This document shows, in pieces, positions 7,716-16,456 of a stretch of DNA of 39,670 nt (its first letter is position 1; each line of letters starts with the position of its first letter). Under the pieces are notes generated by a model, which ran no database searches, was not told the DNA's origin, and worked only from the letters and a program-made list of their open reading frames with translations. The position numbers and the translations under genes are program-made. The stretch lies in contig JAILIS010000014.1 in assembly GCA_024695145.1 (NCBI GenBank), forward strand, positions 1 to 39,670. The letters are read 5' to 3'. This DNA comes from Lachnospiraceae bacterium (GTDB taxonomy: Bacteria; Bacillota; Clostridia; Lachnospirales; Lachnospiraceae).

Positions 7716-9308
7716 TTATTTTCTGTATCTGGATGGAGATATACCGAAATGCTTTTTGAAAACATAACTGAAGTAATTCGGCTCTTCATATCCGACCATA
7801 CCGGCAATTATATAACTCTTCTCGTCCGTCGTATCAAGAAGTCTCTGCGCTTCGTTCATACGGATATCCGTCAGATATGTTATAAAGCTCATCCCGGTCT
7901 CCTTTTTGAATACGGATGAGAAATAAGATGTACCCACACCGAGATATGAGCATATGGCGTCCACCGACAGTCCGCTCTCGCTGTAATGATCTGCTATATA
8001 CTGTTTTGCGTCCTCCGCAAGCTTTTTGGCGGAATCAAGTCTTCCGCTGCTGATCTTTTCCCACAATATCGCGGAAAGTTCTGTCAGCCTGTCGGCAAAT
8101 TCATCCATGGACGAAAAACCTTCAAGTTCTTCATTTGTGTTGATGCTTCCGAACCCGGTCTCAGACGGGCTTATCCCGTGACCCCTGGAGAGCCGCAGCA
8201 GTTCGACAATAAATTCCGCATAGAAGATCTGCAGCTGGCCAAGACTGATGTCTGACTTCTTGAGCTTTTCGATAAAACCGCGGATCTCTGCCTCAAGGCT
8301 TTCTTTTGTTCCCACCTTGATCTGTCTCATAATATGCCGGATCTGTTTTTCACTGACATAATCCTCGGCTGAACATGCCGGTTCAACGTCATTAATGCAG
8401 ATCGCCTGATTTTCTCCCACGAACATTCTGTGATGGAAAGCATCTTTTGCCTCAAGAAATGATGTGTGTATACTTTCGGCATTACCGTAAACTCTGCCGA
8501 TCCCGGCGGAAATATTGGCACCGAGGATCCTGTGGGCAATCTTGCATATCCTGTCCATCTCTCCGACAAAGGTATTGTACTGGCTCGTACTGCTGAGTCG
8601 TGCAAGCACGCATACTGTATCAAGGTACACGAACGCTTCCACCGGCAGGACTTCTTTGAACCTTTCCGATACAAGCTGTTTGAGTGATACAGCCATCAGC
8701 CTCTTGTCAAGCTCTTCCGAACCTTCATGAGAAGGCGTGACGCGGAATGCACCCGCACAGTAAAATGCCGATTCTATTTGAAGATCAAAATCCTTCTGAT
8801 ATCTCTCAAGATCAAACTGAAGCTCCCTGCCCTCCAGAAGACCTATGATCAGCTGTTCTTTCATCATCGGCCTGCTCTCTTCATAGTATTTGGAGAGCAG
8901 TTCGACATTTCTGCGTGTCTGCCTCTGCTCGTCAAGTCTTTCTTTTATGCGTCCGAATATCGATCTGAGCTCATCGGCGTCAACAGGCTTTAATATGTAT
9001 TCCTCGGCTTCCAGGCGTATTGCCTCTTTTGCATATTCAAAATCATCGTATCCCGAGAATATAACACTTCGGATATCGGGTATCTTTTCCTTGAGTCTGC
9101 GAAGAAGTGTCAGCCCATCCATAAACGGCATCTGGATATCGGTCATAACAACATCGGGTTCACAGTTTTCTGCAAGTTCCAATGCATCCTCTCCGTTCTC
9201 GGCCGTACCTGCAACGGTAAAACCCAGCTCTTCCCAGTTGATCCTTTTTCTGATCGCCTCCCTGACCTCTTCCTCGTCATCGACAAGCATGACTTTATAA
9301 AGATCCAT
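7716..9308 (-). CDS. YesN-type response regulator with AraC DNA-binding domain
   Basis: A 530-residue regulator. The receiver domain (1-125) has the acidic pair D10/D11, phospho-acceptor D57 (VVMTDIQMP) and the conserved Lys in ILKPVD. A long middle region follows, and the C-terminal ~100 residues form a double helix-turn-helix of AraC type ending in the signature YFSYVFKKHFGISPSRYRK. It leads the regulator-kinase-binding-protein operon, with an AAAGGAG site 5 bases before the ATG. Expected target by analogy is the ABC operon promoter upstream of chvE, as for YesN activation of xylFGH. No binding site can be assigned. Confidence 0.93.
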   Translation of the reverse strand: MDLYKVMLVDDEEEVREAIRKRINWEELGFTVAGTAENGEDALELAENCEPDVVMTDIQMPFMDGLTLLRRLKEKIPDIRSVIFSGYDDFEYAKEAIRLEAEEYILKPVDADELRSIFGRIKERLDEQRQTRRNVELLSKYYEESRPMMKEQLIIGLLEGRELQFDLERYQKDFDLQIESAFYCAGAFRVTPSHEGSEELDKRLMAVSLKQLVSERFKEVLPVEAFVYLDTVCVLARLSSTSQYNTFVGEMDRICKIAHRILGANISAGIGRVYGNAESIHTSFLEAKDAFHHRMFVGENQAICINDVEPACSAEDYVSEKQIRHIMRQIKVGTKESLEAEIRGFIEKLKKSDISLGQLQIFYAEFIVELLRLSRGHGISPSETGFGSINTNEELEGFSSMDEFADRLTELSAILWEKISSGRLDSAKKLAEDAKQYIADHYSESGLSVDAICSYLGVGTSYFSSVFKKETGMSFITYLTDIRMNEAQRLLDTTDEKSYIIAGMVGYEEPNYFSYVFKKHFGISPSRYRK

Positions 9309-9348
9309 AACTGCTCCTTTATTCCAGGTAAATATCTGTTACCCAATG

Positions 9349-9377
9349 ATTTTATCATCAGGTGCCCAAACAGACAA
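9349..9377 (-). promoter_or_regulatory. Promoter of the response regulator / kinase operon
   Basis: On the minus strand TTGTCT (9377-9372) and TAAAAT (9354-9349) are spaced by 17 bases, and TGA precedes the -10, giving an extended -10 element. Start would be near 9342, about 34 bases before the regulator ATG. It lies downstream of the hairpin closing the ABC operon, so the two-component genes can be transcribed independently of the importer. Confidence 0.6.
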
Positions 9378-9379
9378 CA

Positions 9380-9405
9380 AGGCCGCGGGAGATTTCCCAC
9401 AGCCT
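9380..9405 (-). terminator. Hairpin after the sugar ABC operon
   Basis: In minus-strand RNA, the 11 bases at 9405-9395 pair with 9390-9380 (two G-U wobbles) around a 4-base loop. The tail is T-rich (TTGTTGTCTGTTT) but not a clean U-run, so termination may be partial, letting some message continue into the two-component genes. Confidence 0.5.
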
Positions 9406-9437
9406 GTGTCATAATGATCAGACAAAATCTGTACTGA

Positions 9438-10613
9438 TCAGCCTTTCTTTCTCTTTGAAAGAACGTCAAGTGTAACCGCCAGAAGAAGAACCACGCCTTT
9501 GAAGATCTTCTGGACATCGGTCGTGAATCCCATCAGGGACATACCGTTGTTGAGGATACCCATTATGAAAGCACCTACAACAGCTCCGACGATAGTTCCG
9601 GCACCACCGGCAACTGCCGCACCACCGATATAACATGATGCGATCGCATCCATTTCGAATCCGTCACCGGCCTTCGGTGTAGCTGATCCGTTTCTGGCCG
9701 CAAGCACGATACCGGCTATTGATGAAAGGAGTCCCATGTTTACGTATACCCAGAAGAAAACTTTGTTCGTATCGATACCGGAAAGATTTGCTGCCTTTCT
9801 GTTACCGCCGAGTGCGTATATCTGACGTCCTGCTACTGTCTTGCTTGTTACGAATCCGTATACTGCGATGAGGATGACCATTATAAGCAGTACGAACGGA
9901 AGACCGTTTGCTCTTGCAAGCTTGTAGAAGAAGAACCAGATAATGAACAGCATGATCGCAAGCTTTAAAGCGATCTGCCATACCGGGTTAACGGCAAAAT
10001 TGTATTTCTTCTTTGTGGCATAATTCCTGAATTCCGAATAAATAAGTACTATCGATGCAACGATCGCTACTATTATGCTGACGACATCGATCGTTCCGTC
10101 TCCAAACGGAACCTTTACTGCAGGAAGGAATCCTGCTCCGATGAAGTTATATGACTCATTGAAGGGGCCCTTTGTCTGTGCCTGAAGCAGTGTATATGTA
10201 AGACCTCTTCCCATAAGCATCGTCGCCAGCGTCACGACAAATGGCGGGATACTTAAATATGCGATGAAAAATCCCGCAAACAGACCTGTAAGAAGTCCTA
10301 CCGCAAGAGCAGCCAGTATTGCAACCCACATGTTCATCTTGTAGTCTATCATTATGATTCCTGCAACCGAACCGGTTACAGCAACAACAGAACCTACACC
10401 AAGATCGATATTACCGGTCAGAACGCAGAGCAGCATACCGATCGCCAGGATAACAACATATCCGTTCTGCATGATGAGGTTGTTGATATTAACGGGCTTG
10501 GCATTTGCACCCTTTGTCGTTATAGCAAACAGAATAAATATACCTATCAGGATCAAAAACATTCCGTACTGTTTCAAATCCATATTAACGAGTTTTTTGT
10601 TATTAGTTTCCAT
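9438..10613 (-). CDS. gguB: Sugar ABC transporter permease (GguB/XylH type)
   Basis: A multi-pass permease of the BPD_transp_2 family used by monosaccharide importers. About ten hydrophobic segments are seen, and the family motif GNIDLGVGSVVAVTGSVAG is near residue 75. I place the start at the second ATG (10613): GGGAG abuts the first ATG at 10619 but sits six bases before the second. The gene overlaps the ATPase gene by 11 bases, so the two are coupled. Two copies form the membrane channel with the ATPase. It resembles the multiple-monosaccharide GguB/MmsB branch; exact sugar unknown. Confidence 0.92.
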   Translation of the reverse strand: METNNKKLVNMDLKQYGMFLILIGIFILFAITTKGANAKPVNINNLIMQNGYVVILAIGMLLCVLTGNIDLGVGSVVAVTGSVAGIIMIDYKMNMWVAILAALAVGLLTGLFAGFFIAYLSIPPFVVTLATMLMGRGLTYTLLQAQTKGPFNESYNFIGAGFLPAVKVPFGDGTIDVVSIIVAIVASIVLIYSEFRNYATKKKYNFAVNPVWQIALKLAIMLFIIWFFFYKLARANGLPFVLLIMVILIAVYGFVTSKTVAGRQIYALGGNRKAANLSGIDTNKVFFWVYVNMGLLSSIAGIVLAARNGSATPKAGDGFEMDAIASCYIGGAAVAGGAGTIVGAVVGAFIMGILNNGMSLMGFTTDVQKIFKGVVLLLAVTLDVLSKRKKG

Positions 10614-12165
10614 TTCCATCTCCCTTTCTCATATGAGCCATAATAAGCTGCATGATACGTTCCTGTGAAAACTCTTCCTTGTCCAGTTCTCCCGCTATCT
10701 CTCCTTCGTTGATGACATAGCATCTGTCACATGTGCCGATTACCTCAGGCATTTCCGAAGAGATAACGATGATGGCTTTTCCTGCTTTGGCAAGTTCATT
10801 GATCACACAATAAATCTCATATTTTGCTCCTACGTCAATACCTCTTGTAGGCTCATCCATGATCAGGACATCCGGCTGTGTCAACATCCATTTGGCAACT
10901 ACTACCTTCTGCTGGTTACCTCCTGACAGTGATCCTACTACCTGATTGATGGAACTGGCTTTAACATTAATACGCTCTTTGTATTCCTGCGCTGCAATTA
11001 TCTCATCATTGGCATTGATGACACCGTTCTTTGAGAAGAAGAACGGTCTTGCGGCGATCGTCATGTTTTCTTTTATATCACCGATAAGGTTTAGACCGTA
11101 TGTCTTCCTGTCTTCGGATATGTAAGCCAGTTTATTCTGAACGGCATCTTTAACCGTTTTGAGATGTACTTCCTTACCGTTTATAAGTATCGTTCCCGAT
11201 ATCTTCTGGCCGTAACTTCTGCCGAAAAGACTCATTGCAAGTTCTGTTCTTCCGGCACCCATCAGACCTGCAAGACCGACAACTTCACCTGCACGGACTT
11301 TGATGTTTATGTCTTTGAGCACCTGACGATGTTCGTCATCGGGATGGAAAACATTCCAATTCCTGACCTCAAATATCACATCGCCTTTTTCAACACCTTC
11401 TCTTATGGGGTAACGATTGGTCATTTCACGACCGACCATTGCCTTAATGACTCTGTCTTCGGAATAATCATCCACCCCTTTGACAAGTGTTTCTATCGTC
11501 CTGCCGTCTCTGATGATAGTAACCGAATCGGAAACATACTCTATTTCATTAAGCTTATGCGAGATGATGATGCATGTGATCCCCTGCGATTTGAGCTGAA
11601 GCATTATATCGAGAAGCTTCCTGCTCTCTTCGTCGTTTAGAGCTGCCGTAGGCTCATCAAGGATCAGAAGTTCAACCTTCTTTGCCATTGCCTTTGCGAT
11701 CTCTATAAGCTGCTGTTTTCCTACGCCAAGGGTGTTGATAGGAACGTTGACATCCTCATGCTCCAGTCCCACTTTTGCAAGCATTTCCTGAGCACGGCTT
11801 CTTGTCAGCGTCCAATCGATAATACCCTTGCTGCTGGTCTGTTCATTACCGATGAACACGTTCTCCGCTACGGAAAGCAGTGGGCTGAGTGCCAGCTCCT
11901 GATGTATGATAACTATTCCTTTTGCTTCAGAATCCCTAAGGTTATGAAATTTGCAGTGCTCGCCTTTGTAAAGAATATCACCTTCATATGTTCCGAAAGG
12001 ATACACGCCCGAAAGGACATTCATGAGCGTAGACTTGCCGGCTCCGTTCTCACCGCATATAGCGTGGATCTCACCTTTTTTAACCTTAAGATTAACATCG
12101 TCAAGAGCCTTTACTCCGGAGAACTCCTTCGTAATATGATTCATTTCCAAGATGTAATCCGACAT
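10603..12165 (-). CDS. gguA: Sugar ABC transporter ATP-binding protein, two NBDs (GguA/XylG type)
   Basis: A 520-residue fused ATPase. Domain 1 has Walker A GENGAGKST, a signature-like LGVGKQQLIEIAKAM and Walker B LLILDEPTAALND. Domain 2 has a degenerate Walker A (GLMGAGRTE), signature LSGGNQQKVVVAKWM and Walker B VLIMDEPTRGIDVG. A degenerate Walker A in the second half is usual for RbsA/MglA/XylG-type proteins. It energises sugar import with the GguB-like permease and ChvE-like receptor. An AGGAG site lies 8 bases before the ATG. A strong hairpin separates it from chvE and should lower its expression relative to the receptor. Confidence 0.94.
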   Translation of the reverse strand: MSDYILEMNHITKEFSGVKALDDVNLKVKKGEIHAICGENGAGKSTLMNVLSGVYPFGTYEGDILYKGEHCKFHNLRDSEAKGIVIIHQELALSPLLSVAENVFIGNEQTSSKGIIDWTLTRSRAQEMLAKVGLEHEDVNVPINTLGVGKQQLIEIAKAMAKKVELLILDEPTAALNDEESRKLLDIMLQLKSQGITCIIISHKLNEIEYVSDSVTIIRDGRTIETLVKGVDDYSEDRVIKAMVGREMTNRYPIREGVEKGDVIFEVRNWNVFHPDDEHRQVLKDINIKVRAGEVVGLAGLMGAGRTELAMSLFGRSYGQKISGTILINGKEVHLKTVKDAVQNKLAYISEDRKTYGLNLIGDIKENMTIAARPFFFSKNGVINANDEIIAAQEYKERINVKASSINQVVGSLSGGNQQKVVVAKWMLTQPDVLIMDEPTRGIDVGAKYEIYCVINELAKAGKAIIVISSEMPEVIGTCDRCYVINEGEIAGELDKEEFSQERIMQLIMAHMRKGDGNGN

Positions 12166-12198
12166 CCTACCTACTCCTTCTGTAATACACTTTTAAAA

Positions 12199-12225
12199 AC
12201 AGGGCGGCTTATGCCGCCGCCCTGT
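12199..12225 (-). terminator. Intercistronic hairpin between chvE and gguA
   Basis: ACAGGGCGGC at 12199-12208 pairs perfectly over 10 bp with GCCGCCCTGT at 12216-12225, with a 7-base loop. On the minus strand the stem is followed by TTTTT. Such elements after a binding-protein gene act as partial terminators or 3' stabilisers, giving excess receptor over ATPase and permease. Confidence 0.75.
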
Positions 12226-12255
12226 ATCATCTTATTTGGTCCTTCGTGTGCCGGA

Positions 12256-13413
12256 TTATTCAGCCAGCTGCTCTTCTGTGTAATATCCGCCGCCGATGAT
12301 AACTTCTTTGTAGTTGTCCTTGTCAACGGGAACGGGCTCGCAAAGGTATGAAGGAACTACGATCTTGCCGTTGTCATACTGCTCTGTGTCGTTGATCTCA
12401 GGCTCTGAACCTTCGAGAACTGCCTGAACCATTGTAACGCACTTGCTGGCAAGAAGTCTTGTATCCTTGTAGATTGACATTGTCTGCTTACCGGAGATGA
12501 TGTGCTTTGTAGCCATAAGCTCAGCATCCTGACCTGTGATCAGAGGCCAATTTGCATCTGTGTAGCCTGCGCCTTCAAGAGCTGACATACATCCATATGA
12601 AAGTCCGTCATATGCACATGCACAGATATCAAGATCTTCGTCTGCATAGTACCTTGTAAGAAGGTCTTCGCATCTCTTCATAGCTGTCTGCTGATCCCAA
12701 CGGAGTGTGTTGTTTGATTCGAAATCAATCTGGCCTGACTTACAGATAAGTGAACCGTCATCAAGTAAAGGCTGGATCTGCTCCATAAGTCCTGCGTAAA
12801 GCATATGAGCGTTGTTGTCATCAGGTGAACCCATGAAAAGCTCGATGGTCTTGGGATCATCTTTTGTAGCTCCGCAGTGCTGAACGATATATTCACCGAT
12901 CTTGGTACCAACACCCTTGTTATCGAATGTTGCATAGTAAGAAACAGCGTCTGTGTTCATAAGAAGACGGTCATATGCGATAACGGGGATGCCTGCGTCC
13001 TTAGCCTGCTGCTCAACATTTACAAGAGCGTCTGAGTCGATAGCTGCGATAACAAGGCAGTTAGCGCCTGCTGCGATCATGTTCTCGATCTGAGAAACCT
13101 GAGCCTGAACATCATCTTCTGCATACTGAAGGTCTACTGTGTAGCCGAGCTCTTCGAGCTGTGCCTTCATGTTTGCACCGTCATGCATCCATCTTTCTGA
13201 TGACTGTGTGGGCATGGCAACTGCAACTTTCTTGCCTTCGCCTGAAGCTGCGGGAGCTGCTTCCTCTGTTGCATCTGCTGCGGGTGCTGCTTCCTCTGTT
13301 GCTGCGTCTGCTGCGGGAGCTGCTGCATCTGCTGCGGGTGCTGCTGCACCTGAACATGCTGTCAGTGCTACCATTGCTGCTGCCATAATAGCTGCTAAAA
13401 CTTTCTTTTTCAT
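12256..13413 (-). CDS. chvE: Multiple-sugar-binding lipoprotein (ChvE family)
   Basis: A 385-residue receptor of the sugar ABC importer. A lipoprotein signal ends in LTAC (Cys20). Residues 21-60 form a low-complexity Ala/Pro/Asp/Glu linker made of repeated AAPAAD and TEEAAPAAD units, then the type I periplasmic-binding fold begins at KKVAVAMPTQSSERWMHDG. ChvE proteins bind aldoses such as xylose, glucose, galactose or arabinose. A perfect TTAAGGAGG ribosome site precedes the ATG, in line with high expression. It is the first gene of the chvE-gguA-gguB operon and is followed by an attenuating hairpin. Confidence 0.94.
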   Translation of the reverse strand: MKKKVLAAIMAAAMVALTACSGAAAPAADAAAPAADAATEEAAPAADATEEAAPAASGEGKKVAVAMPTQSSERWMHDGANMKAQLEELGYTVDLQYAEDDVQAQVSQIENMIAAGANCLVIAAIDSDALVNVEQQAKDAGIPVIAYDRLLMNTDAVSYYATFDNKGVGTKIGEYIVQHCGATKDDPKTIELFMGSPDDNNAHMLYAGLMEQIQPLLDDGSLICKSGQIDFESNNTLRWDQQTAMKRCEDLLTRYYADEDLDICACAYDGLSYGCMSALEGAGYTDANWPLITGQDAELMATKHIISGKQTMSIYKDTRLLASKCVTMVQAVLEGSEPEINDTEQYDNGKIVVPSYLCEPVPVDKDNYKEVIIGGGYYTEEQLAE

Positions 13414-13438
13414 ACTTATCCTCCTTAAAATTTTATGG

Positions 13439-13453
13439 TCCCGACTATCGGGA
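13439..13453 (-). promoter_or_regulatory. Perfect dyad in the chvE 5' leader
   Basis: TCCCGA-CTA-TCGGGA is a perfect 6-bp inverted repeat 25-40 bases upstream of the chvE ATG. An AT-rich stretch upstream (about 13463-13500) probably holds the promoter, but no good -35/-10 pair is visible, consistent with activator dependence. The dyad could be an operator or an mRNA hairpin near the ribosome site. Confidence 0.4.
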
Positions 13454-13502
13454 ATCCAAACCGGATGAATATAAAATATTACAAATACATTTTCAGTAAA
13501 AT

Positions 13503-13547
13503 AAAAAATCCTACTCTGAATATATAAAAATATCCATCATAGGATTT
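13503..13547 (-). terminator. Terminator after the CvpA-like gene
   Basis: AAATCCTA at 13506-13513 pairs with TAGGATTT at 13540-13547. An inner stem (TGGATAT with ATATTCA, including one G-T pair) closes most of the loop. On the minus strand the outer stem ends in TTTTTT. This ends the long housekeeping gene run and isolates it from the chvE operon. Confidence 0.75.
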
Positions 13548-13555
13548 CTGATGAT

Positions 13556-14257
13556 CTAACGTATAAGATCGAACAGGATATTATTATTGAAAATGATCGT
13601 AAGAAGCCTGCTTGCCTTAACCTGCGCAAATACCCAGGAAGAAAAGGAATTCCCGAAAAACATCATTGCCGCGATGAAGAACACCCATATAAAGACAAGA
13701 GCCAGCGTGATACCTGCCGCCATACCGGCAAGACGGTTAAAGGTTCTCAGAACCGGTATCTTCTCCAGGATCTTTATGGCAGTTAATATCACAAACTCCG
13801 CAATGGCAAGTAATATAAATAGGCCGGCAAAAGTCCCTGCCTTAATGGCAAGTGCCGAAAGAAATCCGGCGACGTAATCCTTAAACAGCGAAACAGCCAG
13901 TTTTTCATATATCTCACTGTTGTTGTTTATCTTGATCGAATCGGAGATCAGATCAGGGAAGCCGAATGAGTCTATCACCTCGTTCTGATCCGCATTATCG
14001 GGCAACATAACGTCATCCGTCCCGGCAGACGATTTTTCCTCATACGTCCGTATTATCTTCTCTCTGACCTGCTCATATACGGAAGTGTTTTCTATTATAA
14101 AATTACTCACATAGGGGGAAATCCTTGTAACTATAAACAGAACCGCGATCAGACCGGCAAACCAGACTGCCAGTCGCAAAAACCCCTTCGCATATCCCTT
14201 TACTGCCCCTATAGTCAGTACTGCAAGAACCGCTATAAGAAGATAGTACTCCCTCAT
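13556..14257 (-). CDS. CvpA family membrane protein
   Basis: A 233-residue protein with hydrophobic segments at about 5-22, 28-46, 135-162 and 175-203, and a soluble, acidic insertion between the second and third. The opening (LAVLTIGAVKGYAKGFLRLAVWFAG) is the CvpA pattern. E. coli CvpA is linked to colicin V production and purF expression, but the biochemical role in Firmicutes is not established. It starts one base after the DUF5711 stop codon, so the two are co-expressed and may act together at the membrane. Confidence 0.75.
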   Translation of the reverse strand: MREYYLLIAVLAVLTIGAVKGYAKGFLRLAVWFAGLIAVLFIVTRISPYVSNFIIENTSVYEQVREKIIRTYEEKSSAGTDDVMLPDNADQNEVIDSFGFPDLISDSIKINNNSEIYEKLAVSLFKDYVAGFLSALAIKAGTFAGLFILLAIAEFVILTAIKILEKIPVLRTFNRLAGMAAGITLALVFIWVFFIAAMMFFGNSFSSWVFAQVKASRLLTIIFNNNILFDLIR

Positions 14258-14258
14258 T

Positions 14259-15446
14259 TTACTTCAGTTTTATCTCCTCCATACCGCTGCCGCAGACCAG
14301 AAGATATCTGGATCTTGCTTTCTCCGGTATCATTGTTATCACGGGATTTTCAAATCTGCCTTCGTATTTTTTCAGTCCCGCCATATTATATATCTGACAT
14401 TCCTCGCTGTTGTAGATGATCAGAAGATCTTTGTACACCGCTATGTCGCTGTAATCCATATCAAAGCGCTGTGTTGCAACGGGATTGCCGTTATCGTCAT
14501 ATACCTCGGCAATATACCTGTTTTCCTCTTCATCCTCCAATACAAGGACGATATTCTTGTCATTATAAAATACACTGATGATCTCTTTATCGATATCCTG
14601 TTTGATTATGCTCTCGGGTTTCTCCGAACCTTTGAAGATCGATAATCCGTCATCGCCCACCGCAAAGGACGTTGTGGGATTCATGAAGCTTACATATGAT
14701 ACTACCGTTCCCGGATAATTGTATCCGCTAACAAGGTTATCGACTTCGTTCTGCCCGACAGCTCCGAAATTGTAGAAAGCAACCGATGAGGACAGAACGC
14801 CGCTGTCCACAAACAGATACGATACGGCCATGAGTATTCCGTCTTCGGAGATATCTATACATACAGGATATCCGCTCTTCGACATGGTCGTTCTGTCACT
14901 GGCGATGTTAATGCCGTTTACATCGTATAACTTTACCCAAGTGACATCGTCGTCTTCGATCACCACAGCAACACTTCCGTTACCCGAAACACAGAAACGC
15001 TTTAAAGGGGTTGACGTGTCAATGGTACCCTGAAGCCCCTCGCTGTTATATATGTATATATTGGTCCCCATGTAATCGCCGAGAGCCGCATAATCGCCGC
15101 ATGTATCCACTATGGGATTCTGCATTTCAAACGTCTCGTTCCACATCATGTCGTTCGCGATGTTAAATGCAGAAGCACCGTCCTGACTGTATCGCAGGAC
15201 ATTATCTCCGAAGCTGACATATTTGGCATTTGAAGCTTCCGGGTAGCTTATGCTGCGAGTAACTTCATAATCCGTATAGACCATCTTCTGATAATTGATA
15301 TATGCACTGGCGATAAGCGCGATGACAATGGCTATACCGATCACCGACCGATACACTATCGCTCTTCTGTGGCGCCGGATCTTCTGTTCAAAATCCTTTT
15401 GTGTGGCCTCGTATTTTTCTTTCAGGGTTTCGTTTATTTCCGCCAT
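14259..15446 (-). CDS. DUF5711 family membrane-anchored protein, beta-propeller-like
   Basis: A 395-residue protein with a basic cytoplasmic N-terminus (1-30), one transmembrane segment (about 31-49) and an extracellular part rich in short beta-strand repeats of the type FCVSGNGSVAVVIEDDDVTWVKLYD, suggestive of a WD/propeller fold. This pattern matches DUF5711, found in Lachnospiraceae, of unknown function. It is tightly coupled to the CvpA-like gene downstream and separated from the transketolase genes by a hairpin. No catalytic residues are evident. Confidence 0.75.
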   Translation of the reverse strand: MAEINETLKEKYEATQKDFEQKIRRHRRAIVYRSVIGIAIVIALIASAYINYQKMVYTDYEVTRSISYPEASNAKYVSFGDNVLRYSQDGASAFNIANDMMWNETFEMQNPIVDTCGDYAALGDYMGTNIYIYNSEGLQGTIDTSTPLKRFCVSGNGSVAVVIEDDDVTWVKLYDVNGINIASDRTTMSKSGYPVCIDISEDGILMAVSYLFVDSGVLSSSVAFYNFGAVGQNEVDNLVSGYNYPGTVVSYVSFMNPTTSFAVGDDGLSIFKGSEKPESIIKQDIDKEIISVFYNDKNIVLVLEDEEENRYIAEVYDDNGNPVATQRFDMDYSDIAVYKDLLIIYNSEECQIYNMAGLKKYEGRFENPVITMIPEKARSRYLLVCGSGMEEIKLK

Positions 15447-15467
15447 AATCCCTTTATCATAAATGAC

Positions 15468-15497
15468 GCGTCCCCTTCCTTTTTGAGAGGGGGACGC
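15468..15497 (-). terminator. GC-rich hairpin between transketolase and DUF5711 genes
   Basis: GCGTCCCC (15468-15475) pairs with GGGGACGC (15490-15497) over 8 bp, with a 14-base loop. There is no T-run on the minus-strand side, while the plus-strand side has only CTTTT after a short gap. It may be a weak or factor-dependent terminator for the transketolase genes, or a stabilising 3' stem. Confidence 0.5.
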
Positions 15498-15514
15498 CGT
15501 CTTTTACGCTATGA

Positions 15515-16456
15515 TCATTTTACGAATTTTTTAACCTGATCGTAAATGCCCTCGGCATCAAGCAGATATTTGTGAAGAAGCTGTGCGGCCGAACCGCTCT
15601 CTCCGAACACGTCATGCATTCCTATCCTGAAGACTTTTGTCGGACACTTCTCTGACAGAACCTCACATACTGCGCTGCCCAGACCGCCTATGACCGAATG
15701 CTCTTCGGCTGTGACAACCTTTTTTGTCTTGGCTGCCGTCTTCAGTATAAGCTCCTCATCAAGAGGCTTGATGGTATGGATATTAATAACCTCTGCTTCA
15801 ATACCATCCTCTGCAAGCATCTTTGCAGCCTCAAGAGATGCCGGAACCGTAATGCCCGTTGCGATTATCGATACATCGCCGCCCTCTCTGAGTGTGATAC
15901 CTTTGCCCATTTCAAATTTGTATGTTTTCTCATCATTGAACACGGGAACTGCGGCACGTCCGAACCGCATGTAAACAGGACCTACATATTCATATGCCGC
16001 TTTAACGGCAGCTCTTGCCTCTACATCATCCGCAGGATTGATGATCACCATTCCGGGGATGGTCCGCATGAGCGCTATATCCTCGTTACACTGGTGTGAT
16101 GCACCGTCCTCACCGACTGATACTCCCGCATGGGTCGCACCTATCTTAACATTAAGATGCGGATATCCGATGGAGTTACGAACCTGCTCAAACGCACGTC
16201 CTGCCGAAAACATCGCAAAGGAACTTGCAAAAGGAACTTTGCCAGTAGCCGCAAGACCTGCGGCAATACCGGTCATGTTCGATTCCGCGATACCGCAGTT
16301 GATATGCTTGTCGGGATGGGCTTTTGCGAAAACACCTGTCATTGTAGCTGCAGCAAGGTCAGCTGTTAATACAACAAGGTCTTCATGCTCATTGCCGAGC
16401 TCTACAAGTGCATTACCGTAACTGGCTCTGGTTGCAATCTTTTCTACTTCTGACAT
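15515..16456 (-). CDS. Transketolase, C-terminal subunit
   Basis: A 313-residue protein carrying the pyrimidine-binding and C-terminal domains of transketolase. Motifs include NCGIAESNMTGIAAGLA (with the conserved catalytic glutamate region) and HAGVSVGEDGASHQ. It forms the active enzyme with the N-terminal subunit encoded just upstream. The two genes overlap by 13 bases and an AGGTGA site lies 7 bases before this ATG. Split transketolases are common in Clostridia. The complex transfers two-carbon units in the non-oxidative pentose phosphate pathway, fitting growth on pentoses taken up by the neighbouring ABC importer. Confidence 0.95.
   Translation of the reverse strand: MSEVEKIATRASYGNALVELGNEHEDLVVLTADLAAATMTGVFAKAHPDKHINCGIAESNMTGIAAGLAATGKVPFASSFAMFSAGRAFEQVRNSIGYPHLNVKIGATHAGVSVGEDGASHQCNEDIALMRTIPGMVIINPADDVEARAAVKAAYEYVGPVYMRFGRAAVPVFNDEKTYKFEMGKGITLREGGDVSIIATGITVPASLEAAKMLAEDGIEAEVINIHTIKPLDEELILKTAAKTKKVVTAEEHSVIGGLGSAVCEVLSEKCPTKVFRIGMHDVFGESGSAAQLLHKYLLDAEGIYDQVKKFVK

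Noticed and set aside
10603..13413. Naming the importer xylFGH with a fixed xylose specificity
   Set aside because: The receptor is closer to the broad ChvE type and sugar specificity cannot be read from the sequence.
13161..13468. Open frames on both strands within the repetitive start of the ChvE-like gene
   Set aside because: They are by-products of the Ala/Pro-rich repeat, give Leu- or Gln-rich nonsense and have no ribosome site.
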